Assembly (NCBI GenBank): GCA_030426785.1
Contig: JAUHXY010000003.1
Span: 1 to 39,926, forward strand
Length of the DNA stretch: 39,926 nt
Origin: a bacterium
GTDB lineage: Bacteria; Planctomycetota; UBA1135; GCA-002686595
Direction of reading: 5' to 3'
This document shows, one piece after another, positions 7,973 to 16,985 of the stretch. The translations under genes and the position numbers were made by a program. Below the pieces are notes generated by a model. The model had not been told where the DNA came from. It did no database searches and saw nothing but the letters and a program-made list of their open reading frames with translations. Position 1 is the stretch's first letter; every line of letters starts with the position of its first letter.

Positions 7973-9868
7973 ATGGGTAAAAACCTCTTTTCGCTGACCG
8001 GATTAGCCGTCGCGATCGCCCTGTTCGTCGCGATCAACGCCTTTTCCAGCGTCGCCCTGCGCCGCTCTAGCATCGACCTGACCGAGCACAAGCTCTATAG
8101 CCTCTCCGAGGGTTCCCGCAACATCCTCGCGAAGCTCGAAGAGCCGATCGATCTCAAATTCTATTACACCCCCGACCAAGCTCCGGACAGCTCGCCCATC
8201 CCCGAGTACGCGCGGCGGGTCCAGGAGTTGCTCGAGACCTACGCGGCCAAATCCAACGGGAACCTGCGCCTGGAGGTCATCGACCCCAAGCCCTTCACCG
8301 AAGAGGAAGACCAAGCGGCCCAAGGTGGCTTGCAAGGACACTCGATCAACTCGTTGGGCGACAAGCTGTACTGCGGCCTGATCGCGACCAACTCGATCGA
8401 CGAGAAGGAAGTCATCCCCTTCTTCCACCCCGCCCGCGAGGCTTCCCTGGAGTACGACATCACCCAGGTGATCTATCGCCTCGGCAACGACGACCGCCCG
8501 GTGGTCGGCTTGATGTCAAGCCTGCCCCTCGCCGGAGGCCCGCCCAACCCGATGACGCGCCAACCCGCGCAGCGTTGGGGTATCTACGACTTCATCGCCC
8601 AGAGCCTCGAGGTCCGCGACGTGCCCATGACGGCGGAGTCCATCGACGATGAGATCGACGTGCTGATGCTGGTGCATCCCAAAGAGCTCAGCGAACAGAC
8701 CCAATACGCCATCGATCAATTCGCCCTGCGCGGCGGGCGCATCATGGCGTTCGTCGATCCGTTCTGTTTCTTCGATCCGGCTGGCCAAGACCCGCGCGGC
8801 GCCATGTCGGCCGACCGTTCGTCCCATCTGGAGCGACTGCTGGAAGCCTGGGGCGTTACCCTGGAACCGAACCTGATCGTCGGCGACGAGAAGAAAGGGC
8901 AGGCCATCCCCACCCAGAACGGCCAAGCGTTCGCCCCCATCTTCATGGCCCTCGACGAGGAGTCCTTCGACGAGCAAGACTTGGCCCTCAAGGACATTTC
9001 GGGCGTCAGCTTCCTGACCGCGGGCTCTTGGAAAGCGACGGAAGGCGCCACGACCGAAATCCAACCCCTGGTCCAAACCACGGCCGAAGGCGCGGGCACC
9101 CTGGACGGCACCGCCATGCAATTTGGCATGGTCGACTTTGAACGATTGGGCGACATGTTCGTCACCGACCAAGTCCCGCGCTCCACGGTCATTCGCCTGA
9201 CCGGTTCCCTGACCAGCGCGTTTCCCGACGGTCCTCCGCAGGATCCCGAGGCCGGAACCGACGACGATGCGGAAGGCTCCGAAGAAGCGGCTCCGGAGCA
9301 CCTGAGCGAGTCTTCGGCCCCCTTCCACGCCGTCTTGATTTCGGACGCCGACCTGCTGGCCGACAACCTGTGGGTGCAACGCATCGGCCCGTTCTTGGCG
9401 CCGCAACTGGGCAACGGGTCCTTGGTGGTCAACCTGCTCGACAACCTGACGGGCTCCACGGATCTGATCAGCTTGCGCAGCCGGGAGGGATACCAACGTC
9501 CGTTCACCAAGAAAGTGGAGCTGGAGAAGGCTGCTGGCGAGCGCTTGCGCGAAAAGGCGGACGAAGCGGAAGCCGCGGTGGAAGCCACCAACCAGCGCTT
9601 GCTCGAGCTGCAAGGCCCCCAGGACAACGCGGGCGGTGCCCTGCTCAACCCCGAGCAGCAAGCCGAGATCGAACGCCTCAACGCGACCCTGCTGGATCAG
9701 CGCCGCGAGCTGCGCGAGGTGCGCAACCAACTCAACCGCGACATCGAGTCTTTGGGCACGCGCCTCAAGGCGTTGAACACCTTCTTGGTGCCGGTGCTGC
9801 TCCTGCTCGTGCTGCTCGGGATGGCGATCACGAACCAATCGAACTCCCGCTCTCGGAGGTCCTCATGA
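7973..9868 (+). CDS. GldG-like ABC auxiliary membrane protein
   Basis: N-terminal TM, IDLTEHKLYSLSEGSRNILAKLEEPIDLKFYY, VIDPKPFTEEE, EASLEYDITQVIYRL, C-terminal TM LVPVLLLLVLLGMAI. Confidence 0.87.
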   Translation: MGKNLFSLTGLAVAIALFVAINAFSSVALRRSSIDLTEHKLYSLSEGSRNILAKLEEPIDLKFYYTPDQAPDSSPIPEYARRVQELLETYAAKSNGNLRLEVIDPKPFTEEEDQAAQGGLQGHSINSLGDKLYCGLIATNSIDEKEVIPFFHPAREASLEYDITQVIYRLGNDDRPVVGLMSSLPLAGGPPNPMTRQPAQRWGIYDFIAQSLEVRDVPMTAESIDDEIDVLMLVHPKELSEQTQYAIDQFALRGGRIMAFVDPFCFFDPAGQDPRGAMSADRSSHLERLLEAWGVTLEPNLIVGDEKKGQAIPTQNGQAFAPIFMALDEESFDEQDLALKDISGVSFLTAGSWKATEGATTEIQPLVQTTAEGAGTLDGTAMQFGMVDFERLGDMFVTDQVPRSTVIRLTGSLTSAFPDGPPQDPEAGTDDDAEGSEEAAPEHLSESSAPFHAVLISDADLLADNLWVQRIGPFLAPQLGNGSLVVNLLDNLTGSTDLISLRSREGYQRPFTKKVELEKAAGERLREKADEAEAAVEATNQRLLELQGPQDNAGGALLNPEQQAEIERLNATLLDQRRELREVRNQLNRDIESLGTRLKALNTFLVPVLLLLVLLGMAITNQSNSRSRRSS

Positions 9869-11355
9869 ATGCCAAGCTGCTACTCGGAATGCTGATCGCG
9901 GTCGCCGTGTTCTTCGGCGCCACCGCCTTGCTGCAAAACAACCGCAACGAAGCGGCGCTGCAACGGGAGGGAGTGTTGCTCCCCAAGTTGCAGAAGAGCG
10001 TCAACGACGTGCGCCGCATGACCCTCGACGTTGGCGGCGAGTCGATGGTTTTCGAACGCGGCAAGGAGGGGGCATGGACCGTGCCGGATCGCCATCACTA
10101 CCCCGCCGATCGCAAGAAACTCGACGGTTTGGTGCTCGCATTGGCCCGCGCGGAGCGGCTGGAAGCCAAAACCAAGATGCCGAGCCGCTACGACAATCTA
10201 GGCCTGGACCCACAAGCCGCGACGAGCCCCCCCGCCCGCGTGGAGCTGTTCGATGGATCCGAGCAGAGCCTAGCCGCCCTGTGGATCGGAAAACGCCGCC
10301 CGGCGACGACCCAGGAGTCCTACTTCGTGCGGGAAGAGTCCGACCCCACCTGCTGGTTGGTCTCCGGCAACCTGCGCATCGATCCAAAACGCACCCAATG
10401 GTTGGACGCGACCCTCACGGACGTGCCCTCCCAAGACGTGCAGGGCGTGCGCATCGTGCATCCCGACGGCGACGAGATTGTGTTGGCCAAGGACGCGGAC
10501 GCCGCGTCTTCGGCACCGCTCCAAATCCTCAACCTGCCCGAGGGCAAAGAACCCCAAAGCGAATACGTCACTTCGCGCTTCGCCGCCGCCCTGCAGGCCC
10601 TAAAGCTCGAAGACGTTTTGCCGGCCGACCAAGTCCCCATGCCGGACGACGAGGTCGTCACGAGCGAGTTTTGGACCAAGGATGGGTTGCACGTGACCGT
10701 GCGCACGATGGAGCAAGACGGCAAGGTCTACGCCCAACTCGACGCCGACACCGATCCGGCTGGCGCACCGCGCACGTATGAAGGACCCCAAGATCCGGAG
10801 GCTTTGCCCAATGTGCTCGACCAGGGGGCCTTGGATGGATCCGAAGGATCGCGGGCGGCTGTCGACGAAGCAGCACAAGCCGCTGCGCAAGAGATCGCTG
10901 GGTCGATCGAACAACGGGCGGAAGGTTGGGTCTACGTGCTCCCGAGCTGGAAAGCTTCCGCCTTGCGTGGACGCATGGACGAGTTGCTCAAAAAGGAAGA
11001 CCTGCCCGATCCGATGGGCGACATGGGGCCCAATCCAAACGGCGATACCACCCTGCTCGACAGCGTAGACGTGGCCCCCCTGAACCCGGAGGAACTCCCC
11101 GCCGCCTCCCAACCCGAGGTGGTGACCCCAGCCAACGAGCCAGAACTCGGGACGACTCCGACCAAAACTCCCACCGCAACCCCTCCGCCGAACTCCGAAG
11201 ATCCGCAACCGGCGGGCACCGACGCGCCGACCGATAAACCCAAACCGCCGGTGTTCGAAATCGATCCGGATGCGGTCAAAGAGACCGGAAAGGGCGATAC
11301 GCCCGCGCCCGCCCCGTCCAAAAAAGATAATGGTCCGGAGGGCGATTCAGCTTAG
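9865..11355 (+). CDS. DUF4340-like membrane-anchored protein with Pro/Thr/Asp-rich C-terminal tail
   Basis: ATGA overlap with upstream GldG-like gene; N-terminal TM LLLGMLIAVAVFFGATALL; VNDVRRMTLDVGGESMVFERGKEGAWTVPDRHHYPADRKKLDGLVLAL. Confidence 0.8.
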   Translation: MNAKLLLGMLIAVAVFFGATALLQNNRNEAALQREGVLLPKLQKSVNDVRRMTLDVGGESMVFERGKEGAWTVPDRHHYPADRKKLDGLVLALARAERLEAKTKMPSRYDNLGLDPQAATSPPARVELFDGSEQSLAALWIGKRRPATTQESYFVREESDPTCWLVSGNLRIDPKRTQWLDATLTDVPSQDVQGVRIVHPDGDEIVLAKDADAASSAPLQILNLPEGKEPQSEYVTSRFAAALQALKLEDVLPADQVPMPDDEVVTSEFWTKDGLHVTVRTMEQDGKVYAQLDADTDPAGAPRTYEGPQDPEALPNVLDQGALDGSEGSRAAVDEAAQAAAQEIAGSIEQRAEGWVYVLPSWKASALRGRMDELLKKEDLPDPMGDMGPNPNGDTTLLDSVDVAPLNPEELPAASQPEVVTPANEPELGTTPTKTPTATPPPNSEDPQPAGTDAPTDKPKPPVFEIDPDAVKETGKGDTPAPAPSKKDNGPEGDSA

Positions 11356-11360
11356 GGGCA

Positions 11361-11465
11361 GAGCCGGACGAAAAGGCACCCCGTAAGGGCAAGTGAAACG
11401 TTTGGCCCTTCCGGCGACCGGGGTGACGCGTGTGAAACACGCTGCACTCCGGCTCGCTTCTTTTC
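11361..11465 (+). terminator. Nested stem-loop region closed by an 8-bp stem and followed by a T-rich run; terminator or structured RNA candidate
   Basis: GAGCCGGA (11361-11368)/TCCGGCTC (11448-11455) then GCTTCTTTT; inner CACCCCG/CGGGGTG, AAGGGC/GCCCTT and GCGTGT-GAA-ACACGC hairpins. Confidence 0.45.
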
Positions 11466-11536
11466 GGGGCCTCCTGGCTCGCGAAAAAATGCGCCTTGCC
11501 ACCTGCAACCCGAGCGTTCGGGCCTAAGGTGACGCC

Positions 11537-12946
11537 GTGCAAGCGCCCTCGGACCCCTCGCCCAGCCTCGATCGGGTCACCCAAGGGCGCATCCTGCGAC
11601 TCTGGTTTCCCCTAGCGCTCTCGTGGCTGTGCATGGCCATCGAGTTGCCCTTCATCACGGCGGTGATGGGTCGCATGGCCAACGCAGAGGTCCAGCTGGC
11701 GGCGGTAGGCACCATCGCTTTTCCGCTGGCCTTGCTCATCGAAGGGCCGGTGGTCATGCTGCTGTCCGCTTCGACGGCACTCTGCAAGGACCGCGCCACC
11801 TTCCGTAGGGTGCGCCGCTACGCCTGGGTCATGGGGGTTGGGCTGAGCGGGTTGCACGCCCTGGTGTGTCTGCCTTGGATCTACGAACCGCTCGTTGGGC
11901 AGGTCATCGGCGCTCCGGCCAATATCCTACGCGCCGGTCACCCCGCCCTGTGGGCGTTGGTTCCTTGGACCGCGGCTATCGCCTATCGTCGTTTTCACCA
12001 AGGCATCCTGATCCGGGCCGAGCGTGGCAAGCACGTCACCCAAGGCACTTTGTTTCGGTTGCTGGGGGACGCATTGGTGCTCGCTTGCGGCTATGCCTTC
12101 GATTGGCCCGGCGCTTTGACCGCAGGCCTCGCATTGAGCGCTGGGGTGTTGTTCGAAGCCGCCTTCATCGGCTGGGTCGTGCGCCCCAGCGTCGCGGAAC
12201 TTGAGGCCAAAGAGCCGCATCCCGACGCGCCGGACCCAGTCCCCCATTGGCGCGCCTTCGGTCGCTTTTACGTGCCGCTCGCCATCACCCCGATCTTGGG
12301 CTTCCTGACCATGCCGATCGGTGCTTCCGCCATGACGCGCATGAACTTCGAATTGGAGTCCATGGCGGTTTGGCAGGCCCTGCACGGGCTCGTGTTCGTG
12401 CCACGCAGCCTCGCCTTGGCCTACAACGAAGTCGTCATTCGTTTGAGCGAAGTGCCCGGCAGCATGGTGCCCCTACTGCGCTTCACGCGCGGTTTAGCAC
12501 TCGGCAACACCGGCCTTCTAGCCCTCTTCGCGCTGACGCCGCTCGGCACCTGGGTGTTCACCGATTTGTTTGGGCTTTCACCCGTGTTGGCGGTGTTAGG
12601 CGCGGGCGGCTTGCTGATCAGCTTGCCGCAACCGGGTTTGATGGCGAGCCAAAGCTTTCACATGGCATGGCTCGTGGGCCACGGTCGAACGGCGGTCATC
12701 ACCCAAAGCATGGGTCTGTATCTCGTCCTGACCGGCTTGTTCTTGGTCGGCGCGTATCGCTGGGGCCAACAGCCGGGCATCTTGTACATGTCGGGGGCCT
12801 TCTCCGTGGCCGGCGCGATCCAGGTCTGTTTCTTGGCGTGGCGGAGTTTGCCCCTGCGCAAGCTACACACGGTCCAAGTCCCCCCCACGGCCAGCCGCCC
12901 CCCCGTAGTGCCGGGCGCCAACGCCGCCCCGGTGCGCCGCTCCTAG
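11537..12946 (+). CDS. Polytopic membrane transporter, MATE-like or ANKH-like
   Basis: GTG start; many hydrophobic segments; WFPLALSWLCMAIELPFITAVMGRMANAEVQLAAVGTIAFPLALLIEGPVVMLLSASTAL. Confidence 0.7.
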   Translation: MQAPSDPSPSLDRVTQGRILRLWFPLALSWLCMAIELPFITAVMGRMANAEVQLAAVGTIAFPLALLIEGPVVMLLSASTALCKDRATFRRVRRYAWVMGVGLSGLHALVCLPWIYEPLVGQVIGAPANILRAGHPALWALVPWTAAIAYRRFHQGILIRAERGKHVTQGTLFRLLGDALVLACGYAFDWPGALTAGLALSAGVLFEAAFIGWVVRPSVAELEAKEPHPDAPDPVPHWRAFGRFYVPLAITPILGFLTMPIGASAMTRMNFELESMAVWQALHGLVFVPRSLALAYNEVVIRLSEVPGSMVPLLRFTRGLALGNTGLLALFALTPLGTWVFTDLFGLSPVLAVLGAGGLLISLPQPGLMASQSFHMAWLVGHGRTAVITQSMGLYLVLTGLFLVGAYRWGQQPGILYMSGAFSVAGAIQVCFLAWRSLPLRKLHTVQVPPTASRPPVVPGANAAPVRRS

Positions 12947-13530
12947 CGGGGAAGGTCGTCGGTGGCGGAGGCTTCTCCTGGCTCCGCTCCCGTTGGGTTG
13001 GTGGACGGCGCTGCCTGGCCCGACCGCACGACTTCGACGACCGCACGGGCTTGGTCGTTCGGAATGGCAAAGGTCATGCTGTAGTGCACGAGGCGCCAAC
13101 CCGGTGCGTCCAGGCGCGCGACCCCCGTACCGCGCAGGATGCCGTAACCCGCGTTTTCTAGGCGCTCGTCAAACCAGGCGGTGCGACCGTCGGGAGCCAA
13201 TTGGACCGTGCGTTGACTGGGCACGTACTTCCAGCCACGGCCTTGGCCTTCGAAGTAGTGTCGCACGTACTCCGCGAAACCGGCTTTGTCCCAGCGTTCC
13301 CCGGGGTCGGTCCCCAAGAAGACCGCATCGGGCGCGAGCGCGGCTAGGTAATCCTCGGCACGCACTTCGGCCGCAGCGGCGTGCCAGCGATCCACCAGCC
13401 TGTGCACGGCGGATTCAGCGTCCTGAGGGTTGGCGTCTTGGACCGCAGGCGCCGGCGCCTCGATCGGGCGAGGGGATTGGCAAGCCGCCCACCAGGGCAG
13501 GCAACACAAACCGAGAAGGAGAGGCTTCAC
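12943..13530 (-). CDS. Lipoprotein with NTF2-like/SnoaL-like (DUF4440-type) domain
   Basis: GTG start; lipobox-like WWAAC; VHRLVDRWHAAAAEVRAEDYLAALAPDAVFLGTDPGERWDKAGFAEYVRHYF. Confidence 0.75.
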   Translation of the reverse strand: MKPLLLGLCCLPWWAACQSPRPIEAPAPAVQDANPQDAESAVHRLVDRWHAAAAEVRAEDYLAALAPDAVFLGTDPGERWDKAGFAEYVRHYFEGQGRGWKYVPSQRTVQLAPDGRTAWFDERLENAGYGILRGTGVARLDAPGWRLVHYSMTFAIPNDQARAVVEVVRSGQAAPSTNPTGAEPGEASATDDLPR

Positions 13531-13770
13531 GCGGAGCTCCGTGCAGGGATCGAGGGGATGGGGTCGGCCGCGTCGCTGCGGCGCTCCCGACCCCGAGCGG
13601 AACGAGCCTTCCAGCGGAACAAGCGCCGTGTAGGGCAAAGTCCGCACGCGGGGCCGGAGGAGGATCGGGAGTGTACCCCGCCGAGGCATCCCCGCCTCCG
13701 ATTCAAGAATGTCTCGCCCACGGGGTTCCCCCGCTTGGACGCCCTCGTGCACGGCTCGTAAGCTCCATCC

Positions 13771-16700
13771 ATGGTGCACCCGCTCTTCCGATCCGCCTGG
13801 CTTGCGAGCCAGCAGCCCTGGCTGTGGATCGGAGGTTGCCTGCTGGGTCTGGCGGCGTGCGGCGGGTCCGACCCGGAAGTCGGGGATGGAATCCCCACCC
13901 CCGCGGAGAAATCGTCCCTTCCGGTCGCCGACGCGGCCCAGGATTGGGAGACCACCCTGCTCGTCCCCTTGCAAGCGGCCCTAGCCGAACGTCGCCAAGG
14001 GGCATTGCGTGACCTCTTTCTCTCCGACTCCCAACACCGCTTCCCCATCGCGGGCGCTGGCCGTTCGGTGCGCGTCGCCGGATTGGATTTGCGCCTCATC
14101 GAGGCCCAGGACAACTCGGACCTGGATGCGGAAAACATCGTCCGGCAGTGGCTGGCCTACTTGGCTGGCTGGTCTGGTGAGCGGCGGGCCCACTGGTTGG
14201 TCCTCGATCCTCCCCGTTCCCTCGATCGCGACCGGATCGAGGTACGCTTGCTGGCCCGCTTTGCAGGTCGACACGCCAACGGGTCCTTGCAAAGTCTGCG
14301 CTTGGAGTTCGACCTGCGCCTCCGCGCCACTTCCGACACCGGGTGGCGCATCGACTCCGTGCGGGTGCTGCGCGGGATGCAGGGCATCGCCTCGGAAGCG
14401 CGTTACCGTTCGATCGGTCCGTGGGTGGGGTTCACCAGCGCGCTGAGCTCGACGAACCGCGCCGGCTTAGCGCACACCGACCAACAAGGCGCTCTGAGCT
14501 GGGCCGGCTTGACGGTAGTGGACTGGAACCAAGATGGGTTCCCCGATCTCTTGTGGACACGCCACGGTCAACACACCGAGCTTTTTCGCAACGATGGCAG
14601 TTCGGGGTTTGTCCCCGAAACCCTGCCCCTGCGCGTGCCGCAGGAGTCTCCGGGCTCGTTGTTGTCGGTGGATCTCGACAACGACGGCCGTGCGGAGTGG
14701 GTCGGTTCGCGCTTCTTGCGATTCGAAGGCGACCAAGGCTTTCTCGGTTTGTACACGCGCGGCGCGGGAGGCCTGTGGCGTTTGGAGGAGCGTGCCCTCG
14801 CTTTGCCCGTCGGCGCCGGAGAAAGACATGCGGTCGTGCGCAGCGTGACCCCGGTCGATATCGATCTGGACGGTCGTTTGGACTTAGTTTTTGCGATGGG
14901 CGGAGAAGGCCAACGCTGGAACCTGGAAACCCAACGCCCCATCCTCGACGCACGCCCGCGGGGGCAGCGCAACTTTCTGTTGCGCAACGTGGGCGGTTTG
15001 CGCTTCTTGGAAGCCGGTGAAACCTTGGGGCTCACCGGCTCCGCATCGACCAGCCAGTTCGCCGCGCTCGATTGGAACGGCGACGGCGTACAAGACCTCT
15101 ACGAGGCCAACCGAGCCCCCTGGGAAGACCGATTGTGGATCGGGGGACCGGGTGGAAGCTTCGCGGAGCCGATCGGATGGTTCGATGCGGCGCAGTCCCC
15201 CCGCTTGCTGTTGGGAGATCACTTGGGAGCCAGTCCCTGGTACGACCCCGAAGATCGACGCCCATCCCTGCTGGTTTGGGGACACGAATCCGACGCCGAA
15301 GAGCCGGGCAACCTGTGGTTGCGGTCGCGCGCGGCGGGACCCGCTGAACGCCTCGAAGCCGTCCGGGGCCTGCGCTTTGCAGGGCAGGCGCGCGGCGCCG
15401 TACCGCTGGATGTGGGCAACCGTGGCCGCCACGACCTGTTGGTGTACGGAGCGGCTGGCGAAGGCCCCACCGCTTCCGTTTTCGTGGATGCGGGCCGCGG
15501 AGAAGGGGCTCGAGAAGAGGTGGCGCACCTGCTCGGACTCGGGGACCTGCCGGCTTTGCGGGCGGGGGTCGCTTGCGACGTGGACGGGGACGGCGACCAA
15601 GATTTGGTGTTCGCGACCGAGAGCGGGGAGCTTCTGCTGATGTCGGACGTGGGACCCAGCGAGTCCTCAGTGCGCATCGCTCTTTCCCCTGAGCGCAGCA
15701 CTGCATGGGGAGCGACGGTCGATGTGACCGCCGGAGGGCGCACGCAGCGGCGCCTGCTCGCTCCGATCCAGGGCCCCTCCAGCCAAATGGAAGAGGCCCT
15801 CCACTTTGGGTTGGGCTCCGCCACGCGCATCGAACGCATCCGAGTGCGCTGGCCGCAAGGCGACGAAGAGGTGTGGGAAGACCTAGCGACCGACACCCAC
15901 TTGCGACTGGTGCAGGGCAAGGCGCGCGCCCGCTCCGCACCGCCCCTGCGCTGGTCCCAGGCCCCACCCCACGAACGCGCTCTGCCACAGATCGGCGGCT
16001 ACGCGCGCCTGCTCGATGGCCGCAACCACCCCCTGGGGGAAACCGGCCAAGTCAACATCGTGCACCTCGTCGCACAAGCCCAACCTCACCGGCCCCTCCC
16101 GTGGAACACCACCGCTTGGCCTCACGCGGAGGAGTTGGAGGTTTCCCTGATGGTGATGGATTCCGACGGATGGGTGCCCGCCTCGGACGCGCCCTTCCAA
16201 GCCTATTCCCTCGACCACGCCACCTTGGAGGAGTTCGTCGGCGAAGCGCTCGAGCCGCGCTTGCCCGCGACCTTGGTGTTTGCACCCGACGGTTCCTTGG
16301 TGCGCGCCTTCCCCTTGCCACCCAGCGAAACGGATTTGCGAGCGGTCGTCGAATTGGCGCGGGCCGAAAAGGGCTACCCCGAAGTGATGGTTCGCAATGG
16401 GTTCGAGGCCTTGGAGCAACGGCGGTACGACGATGCTTTGCGGTGGTTCGGCGGAGCGATCGAGAGCGATGCTTCCCGCCTGGACGCGTACCTGGGCCTC
16501 GCCCATACCCACCGCTACTTAGGACAGATCGATGCCGCAGTGCTGGCGGTGTTCAACGCGACCCGGGTGGACCCGGACTTCGGTTTGGCCCATCGGTTGC
16601 TCGGGGCCTTGCAACTGAGCCGCGGACAAGGGGCGGAGGCGATGCAGTCCTTCCGCCGGGTCCTGGACTTGGAAGGCGACTCCGTGCGCACCTGGTTTGC

Positions 16701-16953
16701 GATGTACGAAGCCGCGACGCAGGCCGAAGATTGGCAGGCGGGCCTTGCGGCCATCGACGAAACTTTGGCCATCTTGCAGCCCGAAGATGGGTCCGCCATG
16801 CGCGCCGATGCGTTGTGTGCGCGCGGCAAATTGCTGGAGCGGCTCGGCAAGGATCGCGAAGCCCTTGCGGCGTACCGCCAGGCGCTCGCCATCGACTCCG
16901 GTCACCCCGAAGCCTTGCATCGCGAGCGCACGCTGGCTCCCCGCTTGCGCTGA
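13771..16953 (+). CDS. Lipoprotein with FG-GAP/VCBS repeats, ASPIC/UnbV domain, thioredoxin-like segment and C-terminal TPRs (CRTAC1-like)
   Basis: Lipobox LGLAAC; Ca-loop-like repeats DWNQDGFPDLLW, DLDNDGRAEW, DIDLDGRLDLVF, DWNGDGVQDLYE, DVDGDGDQDLVF; ASPIC-like ERIRVRWPQGDEEVWEDL; TPR-like segments near the C-terminus. Confidence 0.85.
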   Translation: MVHPLFRSAWLASQQPWLWIGGCLLGLAACGGSDPEVGDGIPTPAEKSSLPVADAAQDWETTLLVPLQAALAERRQGALRDLFLSDSQHRFPIAGAGRSVRVAGLDLRLIEAQDNSDLDAENIVRQWLAYLAGWSGERRAHWLVLDPPRSLDRDRIEVRLLARFAGRHANGSLQSLRLEFDLRLRATSDTGWRIDSVRVLRGMQGIASEARYRSIGPWVGFTSALSSTNRAGLAHTDQQGALSWAGLTVVDWNQDGFPDLLWTRHGQHTELFRNDGSSGFVPETLPLRVPQESPGSLLSVDLDNDGRAEWVGSRFLRFEGDQGFLGLYTRGAGGLWRLEERALALPVGAGERHAVVRSVTPVDIDLDGRLDLVFAMGGEGQRWNLETQRPILDARPRGQRNFLLRNVGGLRFLEAGETLGLTGSASTSQFAALDWNGDGVQDLYEANRAPWEDRLWIGGPGGSFAEPIGWFDAAQSPRLLLGDHLGASPWYDPEDRRPSLLVWGHESDAEEPGNLWLRSRAAGPAERLEAVRGLRFAGQARGAVPLDVGNRGRHDLLVYGAAGEGPTASVFVDAGRGEGAREEVAHLLGLGDLPALRAGVACDVDGDGDQDLVFATESGELLLMSDVGPSESSVRIALSPERSTAWGATVDVTAGGRTQRRLLAPIQGPSSQMEEALHFGLGSATRIERIRVRWPQGDEEVWEDLATDTHLRLVQGKARARSAPPLRWSQAPPHERALPQIGGYARLLDGRNHPLGETGQVNIVHLVAQAQPHRPLPWNTTAWPHAEELEVSLMVMDSDGWVPASDAPFQAYSLDHATLEEFVGEALEPRLPATLVFAPDGSLVRAFPLPPSETDLRAVVELARAEKGYPEVMVRNGFEALEQRRYDDALRWFGGAIESDASRLDAYLGLAHTHRYLGQIDAAVLAVFNATRVDPDFGLAHRLLGALQLSRGQGAEAMQSFRRVLDLEGDSVRTWFAMYEAATQAEDWQAGLAAIDETLAILQPEDGSAMRADALCARGKLLERLGKDREALAAYRQALAIDSGHPEALHRERTLAPRLR

Positions 16954-16985
16954 GGTGCGCTGGCCGGCGCCATGGGTGGACGGCT

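Noticed and set aside
8516-9838. 440-aa ORF antisense to the GldG-like gene
   Set aside because: Same artefact; no recognisable domain and no independent start signal.
11361-11455. SRP RNA (ffs) because of GACGCGTGTG
   Set aside because: Only that short string resembles 4.5S RNA; the GGTCAGGTCCGGAAGGAAGCAGCC core is absent.
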